In this document: in pieces, positions 8,289 to 16,742 of the stretch
Layout: every line of letters begins with the position of its first letter
How positions within the stretch are numbered: the first letter of the stretch is position 1
Origin: ZC4RG30 sp963777735
GTDB lineage: Bacteria; Pseudomonadota; Gammaproteobacteria; Steroidobacterales; Steroidobacteraceae
Direction: 5' to 3'
Assembly: GCA_963777735.1 (NCBI GenBank)
Contig: CAVZRQ010000002.1
Location: 124,001-188,000, forward strand
DNA length: 64,000 bases
Translations under genes and position numbers: made by a program
The notes under the pieces: model-generated
Told to the model about the DNA's origin: nothing
The model's database searches: none
Seen by the model: only the letters and a program-made list of their open reading frames with translations

Positions 8289-8999
8289 ATGAGCCATGCA
8301 GAAACGACCGCACGCCGCTCACTGTTGAATGGCCTCGGAGTGGCAGCCCTGGCCGGTGTGGCGCTCGCCAGCGCACCAGCCGAAGCCGCGAAGAAGAAAG
8401 CTGCCAAGTCCTTCGAACCCGCGCGCCATCCGGAAGATGCATGGATGGATGCGCTTCTGGGTACTCACCGCGTGTTCATCGACACCGACAGCACCTCGGG
8501 TGCAGGCAACGGCCTGCGCTATGCCACCAACATCCTCAATGCCCAGGCCAGTGGCTACAAGGGCAGCGACCAGGACATGGCCATCATCGTTTGCCTGCGC
8601 CACGCCTCCACCCCGCTGGGTTTCAACGATGCCATGTGGGCCAAGTACGGCAGCTCGCTGGGCTCGATGATGGGCGCGGCCGGCCCAAGGGGAGCAGGCG
8701 GTGCGCCAGCGGGGGCGCCTCCTGGTGCTGCACCCGCCGCTGCCGCTGCGGCGACGAAGAACGCGCAGACCAGAAACATTGCCGAAGCCGCCAAGCGTGG
8801 CGTCCATTTTGCGATCTGCGGCATGGCCACTTCGCTGATGTCGGGCATGATCGCGCGCCAGGCAGGTTCCACTGCGGATGCGGTGCTGGCCGAGCTCACT
8901 GCAAACATCGTTCCTAATGGCCACATCGTACCCGCTGGCGTGATGGCGCTGACCCGCGCGCAGGAATACGGTTACAGCTTCCTGTACTCCGCCGCCTGA
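8289..8999 (+). CDS. Tat-signal DsrE/DsrF-like protein
   Basis: The 236-residue product opens with a twin-arginine-type signal (ARRSLLNGLGVAALAGVALASAPAEA). The mature part reads HRVFIDTDSTSGAGNGLRYATNILNA and MAIIVCLRHASTPLGFNDAMWAKYG, then an Ala/Gly/Pro-rich insert. It continues with AAKRGVHFAICGMATSLMSG, where DsrE-like proteins carry a conserved Cys near the active face. AGGAG precedes the start. The pairing with the exported methyltransferase suggests a common periplasmic task. Sulfur handling is known for DsrE relatives but unproven here. Confidence 0.68.
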   Translation: MSHAETTARRSLLNGLGVAALAGVALASAPAEAAKKKAAKSFEPARHPEDAWMDALLGTHRVFIDTDSTSGAGNGLRYATNILNAQASGYKGSDQDMAIIVCLRHASTPLGFNDAMWAKYGSSLGSMMGAAGPRGAGGAPAGAPPGAAPAAAAAATKNAQTRNIAEAAKRGVHFAICGMATSLMSGMIARQAGSTADAVLAELTANIVPNGHIVPAGVMALTRAQEYGYSFLYSAA

Positions 9000-9004
9000 G
9001 CGAC

Positions 9005-10309
9005 TCAGCAAGCGCGTACCAGCCGTTCGCCGGATAGCGAGTAGCCGTCCGGCGGACCGTATTCGGTCCAATATTCGAAAAACCGCAACCGTCTCACAAA
9101 CAGATGGAAGCGCTCGTCATCGCGGAAGGGCCGCATCTCAGAAAACCACAGGAACCCCCAGGCACCTCCGATAGAGCCTTCGCGCGCGTAGATATCGAGC
9201 GATTCAGTGCCCACGGCATAGGCCGCATCCAGATCTCCCTGCAGCGTGTGCCACAGCATCAATCGCTTGCGCTTCGGCGGGTCGACTGGCCCTTTGAGGA
9301 TTTTCTCCAGCTCTGCGCCGTCGCCGGCGCGCAGCGCGAGCAGAGCCAACAGATCCGCCAGCGGTGCCATCTCCCGCGACTGCCCGAGGTCCACCAGCAA
9401 CTGCGTGTACCGCCACGCCAACGCATCGTTCCCCAACGTCACGTTGATCAACGCCATCATCTGTACGCCCAGAGGATGCGTCGGCGCTATCTGCAGCGTG
9501 TATTCGGCCTGCTGCAGAGCGCGGGCAATTTGCCCCACCGACATCGTGAGGTAAGCACAACGAAAGCCGCTGATCAGCGGGTCCGCATTCAGCGCCAGCG
9601 CGAAGCGGAAGCGGTCTTCGGCGCGACCCCACACGCCACCGAGACAGTCGATAACCGCCGCAGCGCCCCAGGTTTCACCGTTGCGGTCATCGAGAGCCAG
9701 GGCCGTAGCCGTCTCCTGTCGGGCCAGTTCCAGCATTGCGCCGCCGTCGTGCGAGAACATGGCCGCCCTCGTGTACTGGATGGCGAGCAGAGAATGCGCC
9801 CGCGCAAATTCAGGCGAGCCTTCCACAGCCTGCCGCAGCAGTTCAATGGTACTGACGAAGTTCTCCGGACTCGGTTTCCTCGCCAAGGACAAGGCCTTCA
9901 GATAGCCGAAAAAAGACTCGGGGGCTGCTTGGGCTGTTTCGAGCGGTGTCAACACCAATGGAGGGGCAGCGGGCTGGTCGCCCTCGCCCGTGCGCACCGC
10001 AGAGACGAAACGATAGCCTCGTCCTGGCGATGTCACGATGTAGCGGTGTTCAGCAGGGTTCTCGCCAAGTGCCTTGCGCAACTGTGAGACCACCTGATTC
10101 AGGTTGTTCTCCTCGACGATCGCATTCGGCCACAGCGCCTGTATCAATTCGCGCTTACCCAGCAGCTCTCCGGGGTGCTGCACGAAGTAGATGAGAGTAT
10201 CAAGAGCACGAGGCTGCAGCTCCACCTGCACACGCTCTGGCAATCGGAAAAGCATCCGCTGCCGCGTATCGACAAGAAATCCATCGAATTCGTAGAGGTC
10301 CGGGTTCAT
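9005..10309 (-). CDS. OmpR-type winged-helix regulator with TPR-like C-terminus
   Basis: Residues 1-105 form a PhoB/OmpR winged-helix DNA-binding domain: an N-terminal strand, ALDTLIYFVQHPGELLGKRELIQALWP, VEENNLNQVVSQLRKALGE and RYIVTSPGRGYRF. The remainder is helical with TPR-like repeats (for example ALAIQYTRAAMF..., LALDDRNGETWGAAAV). There is no receiver domain and no clear membrane helix, so it resembles the CadC/HilA group of one-component regulators. It starts 10 bp after the stop of the ABC permease, so the two are probably co-transcribed. The signal is unknown. Confidence 0.78.
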   Translation of the reverse strand: MNPDLYEFDGFLVDTRQRMLFRLPERVQVELQPRALDTLIYFVQHPGELLGKRELIQALWPNAIVEENNLNQVVSQLRKALGENPAEHRYIVTSPGRGYRFVSAVRTGEGDQPAAPPLVLTPLETAQAAPESFFGYLKALSLARKPSPENFVSTIELLRQAVEGSPEFARAHSLLAIQYTRAAMFSHDGGAMLELARQETATALALDDRNGETWGAAAVIDCLGGVWGRAEDRFRFALALNADPLISGFRCAYLTMSVGQIARALQQAEYTLQIAPTHPLGVQMMALINVTLGNDALAWRYTQLLVDLGQSREMAPLADLLALLALRAGDGAELEKILKGPVDPPKRKRLMLWHTLQGDLDAAYAVGTESLDIYAREGSIGGAWGFLWFSEMRPFRDDERFHLFVRRLRFFEYWTEYGPPDGYSLSGERLVRAC

Positions 10310-10319
10310 GGTGACTTTT

Positions 10320-11081
10320 CTAGTGCCTGAGACGCCATCCGCTGCGGATCATCCAGACGGCGACCGTGAGGCAGCCCACCAGCATCCCGGTAGTGATCGC
10401 AAAGCTGATTCGCGCATCGACGAGTGAATGACCGAAGAAGCTCCAGCGGAACCCGCTGACAACATACACGACCGGGTTGAAAAGCGTAATTGTCTGCCAT
10501 ACCGGCGGCAGCATGCCGATCGAATAGAAAGTGCCACCCAGGAAGGTCAGCGGCGTGATGACAAGCGCCGGCACGAACTGCAGCTTTTCCCAACTGGCAG
10601 CCCAGAGCCCGAACACGAAGCCCATCAGGCTGAATGTGGTTGCACTCAGCACCAGGAACACCAGCATCCACACCGGATGCGCAACCTTAAGCGGCACGAA
10701 GAAGGCGGATGTCGCCAGAATGATGAGGCCAATCAGCACGCTTTTGCTTGCCGCCGCACCCACATACCCCAGCAGGACCTCCGCAATACCCACCGGAGCC
10801 GACAACAGCTCGTAGATGGTGCCTGACCACTTCGGGAAGAAGATTCCGAACGAGGCGTTGCCGACACTCTCGTTGAGCACGGACAACATGATGAGACCAG
10901 GCACGATGAAGGCTCCGAATGGCACTCCATCCATCTGGGTCATGCGGGAACCAATGGCAGATCCGAAGACCAAGAAGTAAAGCGAAGTAGCAATGACCGG
11001 CGCCAGAATGCTCTGAACCAGAGTACGAAACGTGCGCGCCATCTCGAAGTGATAGATGGCACGGATCGCGTGCCAGTTCAT
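10320..11081 (-). CDS. ABC-2 type transporter permease
   Basis: The 253-residue membrane protein has six predicted helices and matches the NodJ/YadH/DrrB type of exporter permease (FIVPGLIMLSVLNESVGNASFGIFFPKWSGT...; TPLTFLGGTFYSIGMLPPVW near the C-terminus). Such permeases pair with an ATPase of the NodI/YadG type, but none lies in this window, so the partner is elsewhere or lost. It is followed after 10 bp by the winged-helix/TPR regulator. Substrate unknown. Confidence 0.83.
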   Translation of the reverse strand: MNWHAIRAIYHFEMARTFRTLVQSILAPVIATSLYFLVFGSAIGSRMTQMDGVPFGAFIVPGLIMLSVLNESVGNASFGIFFPKWSGTIYELLSAPVGIAEVLLGYVGAAASKSVLIGLIILATSAFFVPLKVAHPVWMLVFLVLSATTFSLMGFVFGLWAASWEKLQFVPALVITPLTFLGGTFYSIGMLPPVWQTITLFNPVVYVVSGFRWSFFGHSLVDARISFAITTGMLVGCLTVAVWMIRSGWRLRH

Positions 11082-11135
11082 GACATTGGGGCGGATTGCA
11101 CGGCGGCGGATTCTACGATGACCGTAGCCGGCAAC

Positions 11136-11192
11136 ACCGCTCTGGAACGGCGATAGTCGACGAGTTTCCCCTGATATTCAGGAAAATTCATA
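11136..11192 (-). repeat. Direct repeat copy A flanking the DUF442/YeiH islet
   Basis: This segment shares GCCGTTCCAGAGCGGT and TTCCTGAAT with copy B near 13.4 kb at almost the same spacing (24 versus 25 bases), in the same orientation. On the minus strand it begins with ATG and reads MNFPEYQGK, close to the usual first residues of succinyl-CoA ligase subunit SucC (MNxHEYQxK). It may therefore be a decayed gene 5' end. The 273 bp between the permease and the DUF442 gene otherwise show no gene. Confidence 0.55.
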
Positions 11193-11354
11193 AGACACGT
11201 CATTTCGCGCTGCGACACTTCGACATGTTCCTGTCGAGGAGCACTAGAAATGGGCGCCACAGGTTACGACTGCACGCCGCAACATCAGTAATTCAGATGC
11301 TGGCGAGCGTATCGCGAGTGACGATACGCAAAGGCGAAACGGAGGAAGATTCAC

Positions 11355-11891
11355 ATGTTGGCGGTCACGAGAATTTCTTTGATTGCATTGCTGGCCAGCG
11401 TGCCGGACATGACCCTCGCCGCTGACTCTCCGCTGGCTGGTTTGCCGCGGTACATTGCCCTCGATTCGCACCGGCACGTCAGCGGGCAGCCCTCTGCTGA
11501 GGCGATCGCGAAACTGCCATCGGCAGGCATAACCACGGTGATCGACCTGCGGCCTGACCAGGAAACTCCGGATCTGGATGAAAGAGCGGCCGCCGAAAAA
11601 GCTGGACTGAAGTACCTTGTATTGCCGGTCGCCGGAGCTCCTGACCTGACGCGGGAGAATGTCGTGCGATTCGACCAGTTGCTGAAGGAAACGTCCTCCG
11701 AGAACGTGCTGATTCATTGCGCCAGCGGCAATCGCGTTGGTGCAATGCTGGCCCTGCAGGCCAGGTGGATGCAGGGCAAGAGCGCCGAGGAATCGCTTGC
11801 CATCGGCAAGGCTGCCGGCATGACCGGCTTGACCAGCGACATTCAGAAGCTGCTTGAAGCGACACCGCAGCAGTCTCCCGCCAACCGTTAG
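11355..11891 (+). CDS. Periplasmic DUF442/cysteine-phosphatase-like protein
   Basis: The 178-residue product has a signal peptide and one domain of the DUF442 family (related to dual-specificity phosphatases). RHVSGQPSAEAIAKLPSAGITTVIDLRPDQE and the P-loop HCASGNRVG (C-x5-R) are visible, with catalytic Cys and Arg retained. GGAGGA precedes the ATG. DUF442 domains are often linked to persulfide or sulfide metabolism genes; the following YeiH-type exporter fits a sulfur theme only loosely. The 266 bp downstream hold no recognisable gene. Confidence 0.75.
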   Translation: MLAVTRISLIALLASVPDMTLAADSPLAGLPRYIALDSHRHVSGQPSAEAIAKLPSAGITTVIDLRPDQETPDLDERAAAEKAGLKYLVLPVAGAPDLTRENVVRFDQLLKETSSENVLIHCASGNRVGAMLALQARWMQGKSAEESLAIGKAAGMTGLTSDIQKLLEATPQQSPANR

Positions 11892-12157
11892 TAGACATGC
11901 CGCTACCTGCTGCCGCAAACCACCTGGCACCTGGCGGGTTGATTCCGTCAGGCGTGGACTTAGCCTGTCGGGATGGGCACTTTCCAGGCTCACCGTGGAG
12001 ACTCTCATCCACCGTTTTCTGGCACGGTTTGGCGAGGCACGCATTTCCAACGTAGCCGCCGGTAGGCACGCCCGGGCTCAAGACACGACCTGTCGCAGGA
12101 CGTCGGCTCGTCAGCAAGAGGCGTTCTGAGAGTGCCATTTCCGAGAGCGGCAATAGT

Positions 12158-13273
12158 GTGACGTGGCATTCACGTGGCATCCGGAGCCTGTATTGGTGGA
12201 GCGGGATAGCCCTGGCTGTGTCTGTTGCAATGACCTCGGGCATGGCGGCCGAGTGGGTTGGCAAGTCATTGCTGGGATTCGACAAGAGCCCGGTCAGCGA
12301 CATCATGCTGGCCATCGCCATCGGCATGCTTATTGCGAACTCGATTTCGTTGCCGGCGCCCGTAAGGGGCGGGTTGCGCTTTTGCGCAAGCACCGTATTG
12401 CGTTTCGGGATCATGCTTCTGGGTGCCCGGCTGAGCCTGGTGGGTGCCGGCTGGTTCACGATCGTCGCGCTTCCGTTCGTACTTTCCGCTATCGCAATTG
12501 GCCTGCTGACCGTCGGCCGGCTGGGGCGACACCTCGGCCTGTCACGGCAATTGAGCGGCCTCATCGCGGTGGGAACGAGCATCTGCGGTTGCAGCGCCAT
12601 CGTTGCGACGGCGCCGCTGATCAAGGCGAACGAGGCGGAAGTGAGTTACGCGGTCGCGTGCATCACGGTATTCGGCCTCGCTGCGATGTTCCTCTATCCC
12701 TACGTCGCACACTTCATGTTTGCGGAGCAGCCCGCACTAGCCGGTCTCTTTCTCGGTACGTCTATTCACGACACAGCGCAGGTTACCGGTGCCGGACTCA
12801 TGTACGAGGCACAATTCAGTTCGCCGGTCGCGCTCGACATTGCCACCGTAACCAAGCTCACACGAAACCTCTGCATGATTGCAGTCGTTCCATTGGTCGG
12901 CGCGATGTACAGTGCCCAACAGACCGAATCGGGCACAGAGAAGGTCAAGTGGCTCGCGCTGGTCCCGTGGTTCATCGTCGGCTTTGCCGCAATGTCGGCA
13001 CTGCGTACTATCGGTGACTCCGGCGACAAGGCCTTTGGTTTCCTCGATCCCGCCGTCTGGAACCAGCTGGTGACGCTGATTCGCGGGGCTGCCGAACAAT
13101 GCCTGCTGATCGCGATGGCCGCAGTGGGACTGACATCGATGCTTGGCGGCATCGTGAAAATCGGTCTGCGACCCTTCGCCTTGGGCCTCTTTGCCGCATT
13201 GCTGATCGGCGGGGTGAGTCTCACGCTTATCTACTTCTTCGCCGACAACCTGATAAATCTGGTTGGACTCTGA
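12158..13273 (+). CDS. YeiH/UPF0324 family putative sulfate exporter
   Basis: The 371-residue membrane protein has about ten helices and UPF0324 family motifs: LRFGIMLLGARLSL, SGLIAVGTSICGCSAIVATAPLIKA, FLGTSIHDTAQVTGAGLMY and KLTRNLCMIAVVPL. The family is annotated as putative sulfate exporters on limited evidence. The start is a GTG at 12158, since no ATG lies before the first helix. Together with the DUF442 gene it forms the content of the small islet between repeats A and B. Confidence 0.85.
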   Translation: MTWHSRGIRSLYWWSGIALAVSVAMTSGMAAEWVGKSLLGFDKSPVSDIMLAIAIGMLIANSISLPAPVRGGLRFCASTVLRFGIMLLGARLSLVGAGWFTIVALPFVLSAIAIGLLTVGRLGRHLGLSRQLSGLIAVGTSICGCSAIVATAPLIKANEAEVSYAVACITVFGLAAMFLYPYVAHFMFAEQPALAGLFLGTSIHDTAQVTGAGLMYEAQFSSPVALDIATVTKLTRNLCMIAVVPLVGAMYSAQQTESGTEKVKWLALVPWFIVGFAAMSALRTIGDSGDKAFGFLDPAVWNQLVTLIRGAAEQCLLIAMAAVGLTSMLGGIVKIGLRPFALGLFAALLIGGVSLTLIYFFADNLINLVGL

Positions 13274-13786
13274 CGTCGCCCGAGATCGTTGCGCTCAGTT
13301 CGCCCGGACAATGCGAACTCGCACGAGTGGACTTGCCGACGGGGATATCGCGTTGCCTGGCGCCCCTGGGTTCTCATGGCGGTGAAGGCGCGCGGTACCG
13401 CTCTGGAACGGCCATATTCGATAGATGTCCTCGGGACATTCAGGAAGAGCCATTGAGCGGGGGGGCTGGCTGCGCGGATGCCGTGAAGAGTGTGACGGGA
13501 CATCGAACTGCTCAGGGTCAAGGGCTGCGACATGCTCTACCACCATTCGCTGCCAAAAAGCCGTCGCTCACGACCGTCCGCTTCGGGTCAACATCGCTCC
13601 ATCAAGCCACCCGGTCCGTCTAACCGGGCCGAACGGCCGACATGCGACATCCCGCAATACCGGAACGAATCCCCCCAAGCCCGGTCCATCCAATTCCTGG
13701 ATCTCCAAAGCATGGGCCCCTGAATGACCAGACCAGACCGCGCAATGTCAGTGGGCTTCTGAGTCATCCAGTAGGCCATCTGGGCA
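13274..13786 (+). other. 513 bp without a convincing gene
   Basis: Open frames here have poor codon composition and no recognisable family. The stretch carries repeat copy B (13397-13457) and otherwise unassigned sequence. It may hold remains of recombination next to the islet. Confidence 0.5.
13397..13457 (-). repeat. Direct repeat copy B
   Basis: Same orientation as copy A, sharing a 16-base exact core and a 9-base block, both preceded by ATG at the same place on the minus strand. One frame contains IEYG and another AVPER, which together resemble the EYGIxVP continuation of SucC N-termini. The two copies lie about 2.26 kb apart with the DUF442 and YeiH genes between them. Confidence 0.55.
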
Positions 13787-14461
13787 ATGCAACACATTAC
13801 CCGTGCACCGGTGAATGTCCGGGTGTTGGCCCTTGGGCTCACGGTTCTAGCGCATCTGCTCGTCCTGCTGGCCTTCAGCGTCGAGCGCCGCAGCCAGCGG
13901 CATAGGGTGCCGCAGGAGCTGTCTCAGTTCGTCAGCATCTGGCCCGATCTGCCGCCGCCACAACTGAAGCCGCCGCCGGTGCCAACACCCCGGCAACAGT
14001 TCGAGCCGCGCGCGATCACGCCGGTCGTAGCGCCACAGGAAGTGGATATGACCTTCTCGCCGGCTCCATCGCCGCTGCCAGCGACGCCGGATCCAGGAGC
14101 ACAGCCAACGGTTGACTGGGTTGCGGAGGGACAGAAGGCCGCACGACGCGTCGCAGCGAGCCCCGGCAGGCCGGACACCTTCAGCCCGCCACCGAATACC
14201 AATCTGCCCGCGCGATTGTGCGCGCCACGCGTGATCACCGAAGCCATGCAAGCGAAGATGGACGAAGTCGCGCCGCCGCGCGTCGAACCGACCCCGCCGC
14301 CCGACGCCCCGACGGACAGCGTGATGTTGCCCGGTGGTATCCGGGTCGGGATCCTCAGATTCCCCAGCAAGAAGGGCAAGAAAGCCGCGCCGCCCGACCC
14401 GCCCGAAGACTTGCGCGCGCGGCCGAGATCTTCCGTGCCGGATCCCAATACCTGCGATTGA
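13787..14461 (+). CDS. Proline-rich single-pass membrane protein, TonB-like N-terminus
   Basis: The 224-residue protein has a short cytoplasmic start, one helix (VLALGLTVLAHLLVLLAF) and a long Pro-rich region (DLPPPQLKPPPVPTP...), the layout of TonB-like energy-transducing proteins. The C-terminal globular TonB domain (YP...A...G) is absent; the end is basic and proline-rich (SKKGKKAAPPDPPEDL). No ExbB or ExbD lies nearby. It may be a scaffold or a truncated TonB-like protein. Confidence 0.6.
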   Translation: MQHITRAPVNVRVLALGLTVLAHLLVLLAFSVERRSQRHRVPQELSQFVSIWPDLPPPQLKPPPVPTPRQQFEPRAITPVVAPQEVDMTFSPAPSPLPATPDPGAQPTVDWVAEGQKAARRVAASPGRPDTFSPPPNTNLPARLCAPRVITEAMQAKMDEVAPPRVEPTPPPDAPTDSVMLPGGIRVGILRFPSKKGKKAAPPDPPEDLRARPRSSVPDPNTCD

Positions 14462-14533
14462 AGTATCAGGCCGGATCTTCCACCGGACAGCACGGCGGCA
14501 CAGCAATCGCCGCGCGCAAGGCGAAGCCCTGCT

Positions 14534-15307
14534 CTAACTCGACACAACGACCACCTGAACGAATGCAACGCTATTCGCCAATGCATGCATGGCAATGCAT
14601 GGATAGAGAGACCCGGTACGCAGTCGCGCCACAGCCAGCAGTACTCCCGCCGGTATGATCGTCGCGATTCCATACCAGTCGTATTGGATATGCAGAGCAG
14701 CCCAAGCCACGGACGATACGGCCACTGCAAGCCAAACTCGGGTACCCGCAGCAATCAGCCCGCCCAGCGTGAAGCTGCGAACCAAGATCTCTTCGAACAC
14801 AGGCGCTGCGACCACAATGGCGATGAAGAGCAACGGCGCATAGCCCGATTTGTACAAGGTCACCATCCAAGGTGCCACGACGGGCCGGCCCAGTGCATGA
14901 GTCAGTGAGTCGCTGATCGCGATCAGCACCAGTACTACGGCGCACCACCGAAACACAGTTCCGACGGGCACCTGCTTTCCCAGCAAGAACGACCAGGCAT
15001 GGAGCTCCCGGCGTGCGGTCAGTCGCTTGATATACGGAACGATCAGAACAGTGGCAGTGATGCTCGCAAGGCCCATCGTGAGCGTATGCTCATTCAGCAT
15101 CCGGGCAATCTCGGTCCCCACATGCTCCGCCGCCCCTGCGCCTGCGGCCAATGCCACCAGAACCCCGAAAAGTGCGCCGAGCAAACTGAAGACGACGAAG
15201 ACCAGCAGCGATTGCCCCGTCACCTGCCATTTTGTCCATGGCCGAAGTGGTGCATTTGTTTCTACGCTGCTATTGGCCGCATCGCCAATCGGTCTGTCCA
15301 TTCCCAT
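14534..15307 (-). CDS. CPBP (CAAX/ABI) family intramembrane metalloprotease
   Basis: The 257-residue protein with about seven helices carries the three family motifs: FEEILVR (EExxxR), SVAWAALHIQYD (second motif with His) and CIAMHALAN (third His). Such glutamic-type intramembrane proteases act in protein maturation or bacteriocin self-immunity. A second in-frame ATG at 15301 is also possible. It is the last gene of the minus-strand series running from 18.7 kb and converges with the TonB-like gene. Confidence 0.8.
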   Translation of the reverse strand: MGMDRPIGDAANSSVETNAPLRPWTKWQVTGQSLLVFVVFSLLGALFGVLVALAAGAGAAEHVGTEIARMLNEHTLTMGLASITATVLIVPYIKRLTARRELHAWSFLLGKQVPVGTVFRWCAVVLVLIAISDSLTHALGRPVVAPWMVTLYKSGYAPLLFIAIVVAAPVFEEILVRSFTLGGLIAAGTRVWLAVAVSSVAWAALHIQYDWYGIATIIPAGVLLAVARLRTGSLYPCIAMHALANSVAFVQVVVVSS

Positions 15308-15364
15308 CGACCTGGCTTAGGGCAGAGGAATGGCAGCGCACTGCAGATGCGCTGCATGCGGCTG

Positions 15365-15781
15365 TCAGGCGGGAAAGCGGAGCTTCGTGGCAGTGCCAGC
15401 CGGGAACTGTCTTGCTACTTCGATCCTCATGAACCGCCGGCTATAGACGTGCTGCAGGAGGAGAAGTCCCACCACTCCGAGCTGCACGAACGGCATGCTG
15501 ATCGTTACGGACGGAAATGCACCACCGACGACCCTGGAGATGAACGGAGATGCGACAGCCAGCAGCAACGCTGCGGCATGGAAAATGAAGATCCAGCGTT
15601 TGCAGGCGTACTCCTGGGCTTCCCGCAGGAGTGCGGCTCGCTTCGTAGCTGGAACTCGTTTCAGGATGGGGTAGACCCAGGCAAAACGAGCTGTGCGCCG
15701 TTCTGCCTGCCGCAGTCGCTCAGCCGCTGCAGGTGCGGTAAGGGTATCGGCCATGGCAAGAGCTTCTGCTTTGGTCAGCAC
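15365..15781 (-). CDS. Small two-helix membrane protein of unknown function
   Basis: The 138-residue frame has a soluble, Ala-rich N-terminus with a YPILKRVPATKRA segment and two hydrophobic helices (FIFHAAALLLAVASPFISRV and FVQLGVVGLLLLQHV), then a basic tail. I do not recognise a family. The frame opens with GTG; an internal ATG at 15754 is an alternative. It lies between the GNAT and CPBP genes on the same strand. Confidence 0.5.
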   Translation of the reverse strand: MLTKAEALAMADTLTAPAAAERLRQAERRTARFAWVYPILKRVPATKRAALLREAQEYACKRWIFIFHAAALLLAVASPFISRVVGGAFPSVTISMPFVQLGVVGLLLLQHVYSRRFMRIEVARQFPAGTATKLRFPA

Positions 15782-15846
15782 AACGTCAGTCTCATATTCC
15801 CTGATGAGATGTTAACCGGCGGTCACACGCGATCGCGACCATCCTT

Positions 15847-16356
15847 TCATGACACAAGGTATCTCTGAATGACATCCTCTGACTCTGCATCCGCAGCCTC
15901 GGAATCCAGCACCCCACCATTTCGCGCAATCATCCGGGCAGAAGCGACATTGCTCTTGTGGCAGTGGATGTGAACCTGCGCGATACCCTTCTTTCTTGCT
16001 TCCTGGATGGTAAGGGCCAGCAGAAGATTCCCGAGCCCCCGGCCCCGATACGACGGTCTGACCCCCAGGCCAATATGGCCACCGTTGAGCCGGATGCGAT
16101 CATTGAGATGGTGCCGCAGGTTCGAGACGCCAACCAGTTCGCCGCCGTGTACCAGCCAGAAAGTGGTGGCCGGTACGAATCCGGCCGGCAGATTCCTGCC
16201 ATCTGCAAAGTCGCCGAGCCGACTGAGGAGTGCTGCAAAGTCGCCATGCTCGAAGTCGAGTGGAAAAGGGTACCGCTCCTCGGAGCCCAACTCGCGAATG
16301 TAGGCTCCATAGCTTGGTTCGTACTCAGGCCGGGGCAGTATGAGCTCGTATGTCAC
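15847..16356 (-). CDS. GNAT family N-acetyltransferase
   Basis: The 169-residue protein shows the acetyl-CoA binding motif HIGLGVRPSYRGRGLGNLLL followed by ALTIQEARKKGI and NVASARMIARNGG, the standard GNAT core. I place the start at the GTG at 16356, whose last two bases with the next A form the TGA stop of the upstream gene (GTGA overlap), implying translational coupling. Substrate unknown. Confidence 0.8.
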   Translation of the reverse strand: MTYELILPRPEYEPSYGAYIRELGSEERYPFPLDFEHGDFAALLSRLGDFADGRNLPAGFVPATTFWLVHGGELVGVSNLRHHLNDRIRLNGGHIGLGVRPSYRGRGLGNLLLALTIQEARKKGIAQVHIHCHKSNVASARMIARNGGVLDSEAADAESEDVIQRYLVS

Positions 16357-16742
16357 AGAATCGCCCCGCGTCGCTCGCCAGCGGCCGCACCCCGCCACGC
16401 CCGCCGTGCTGTCGCAAGGACAAACAGCAGAAACAAGACCTGCAGCACGTACATCCAGTTCAGCCAGTCCGGTGCAGCGCTGCGGGCCATGATCCATGTG
16501 TTGTGCATGACATCGCTGACAATGATGGCGACCGTCAGCGTCAGCCCAGCGCGCGGCTTAAAGAACAGAAGCGCTGCAGCAAGGGGGTCCAGCACAGTGA
16601 GAGACGTCCAGTACAGACGTGAAAAGAGCGGAGCCCCGCCGTAGTCCCACATGAGCCCATGCGTGACAATCGTCCAGATATGAGTCGTCATTCCGGCCAG
16701 GAGGCAGATTGCGTAGGTAGTCCGGAGGGTGATCGACTTCAC
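16353..16742 (-). CDS. Four-helix membrane protein of unknown function
   Basis: The 129-residue protein has about four helices (YAICLLAGMTTHIWTIV, LTVLDPLAAALLFF, LTLTVAIIVSDVMHN, LNWMYVLQVLFLLFVLA). Its ATG overlaps the lgt stop (ATGA) and its stop overlaps the GTG of the GNAT gene, so the three are tightly coupled. No family recognised. Confidence 0.62.
   Translation of the reverse strand: MKSITLRTTYAICLLAGMTTHIWTIVTHGLMWDYGGAPLFSRLYWTSLTVLDPLAAALLFFKPRAGLTLTVAIIVSDVMHNTWIMARSAAPDWLNWMYVLQVLFLLFVLATARRAWRGAAAGERRGAIL

Noticed and set aside
13274..13786. Possible gene in the 513 bp spacer
   Set aside because: Frames lack start signals and family resemblance; only the repeat copy is supported.
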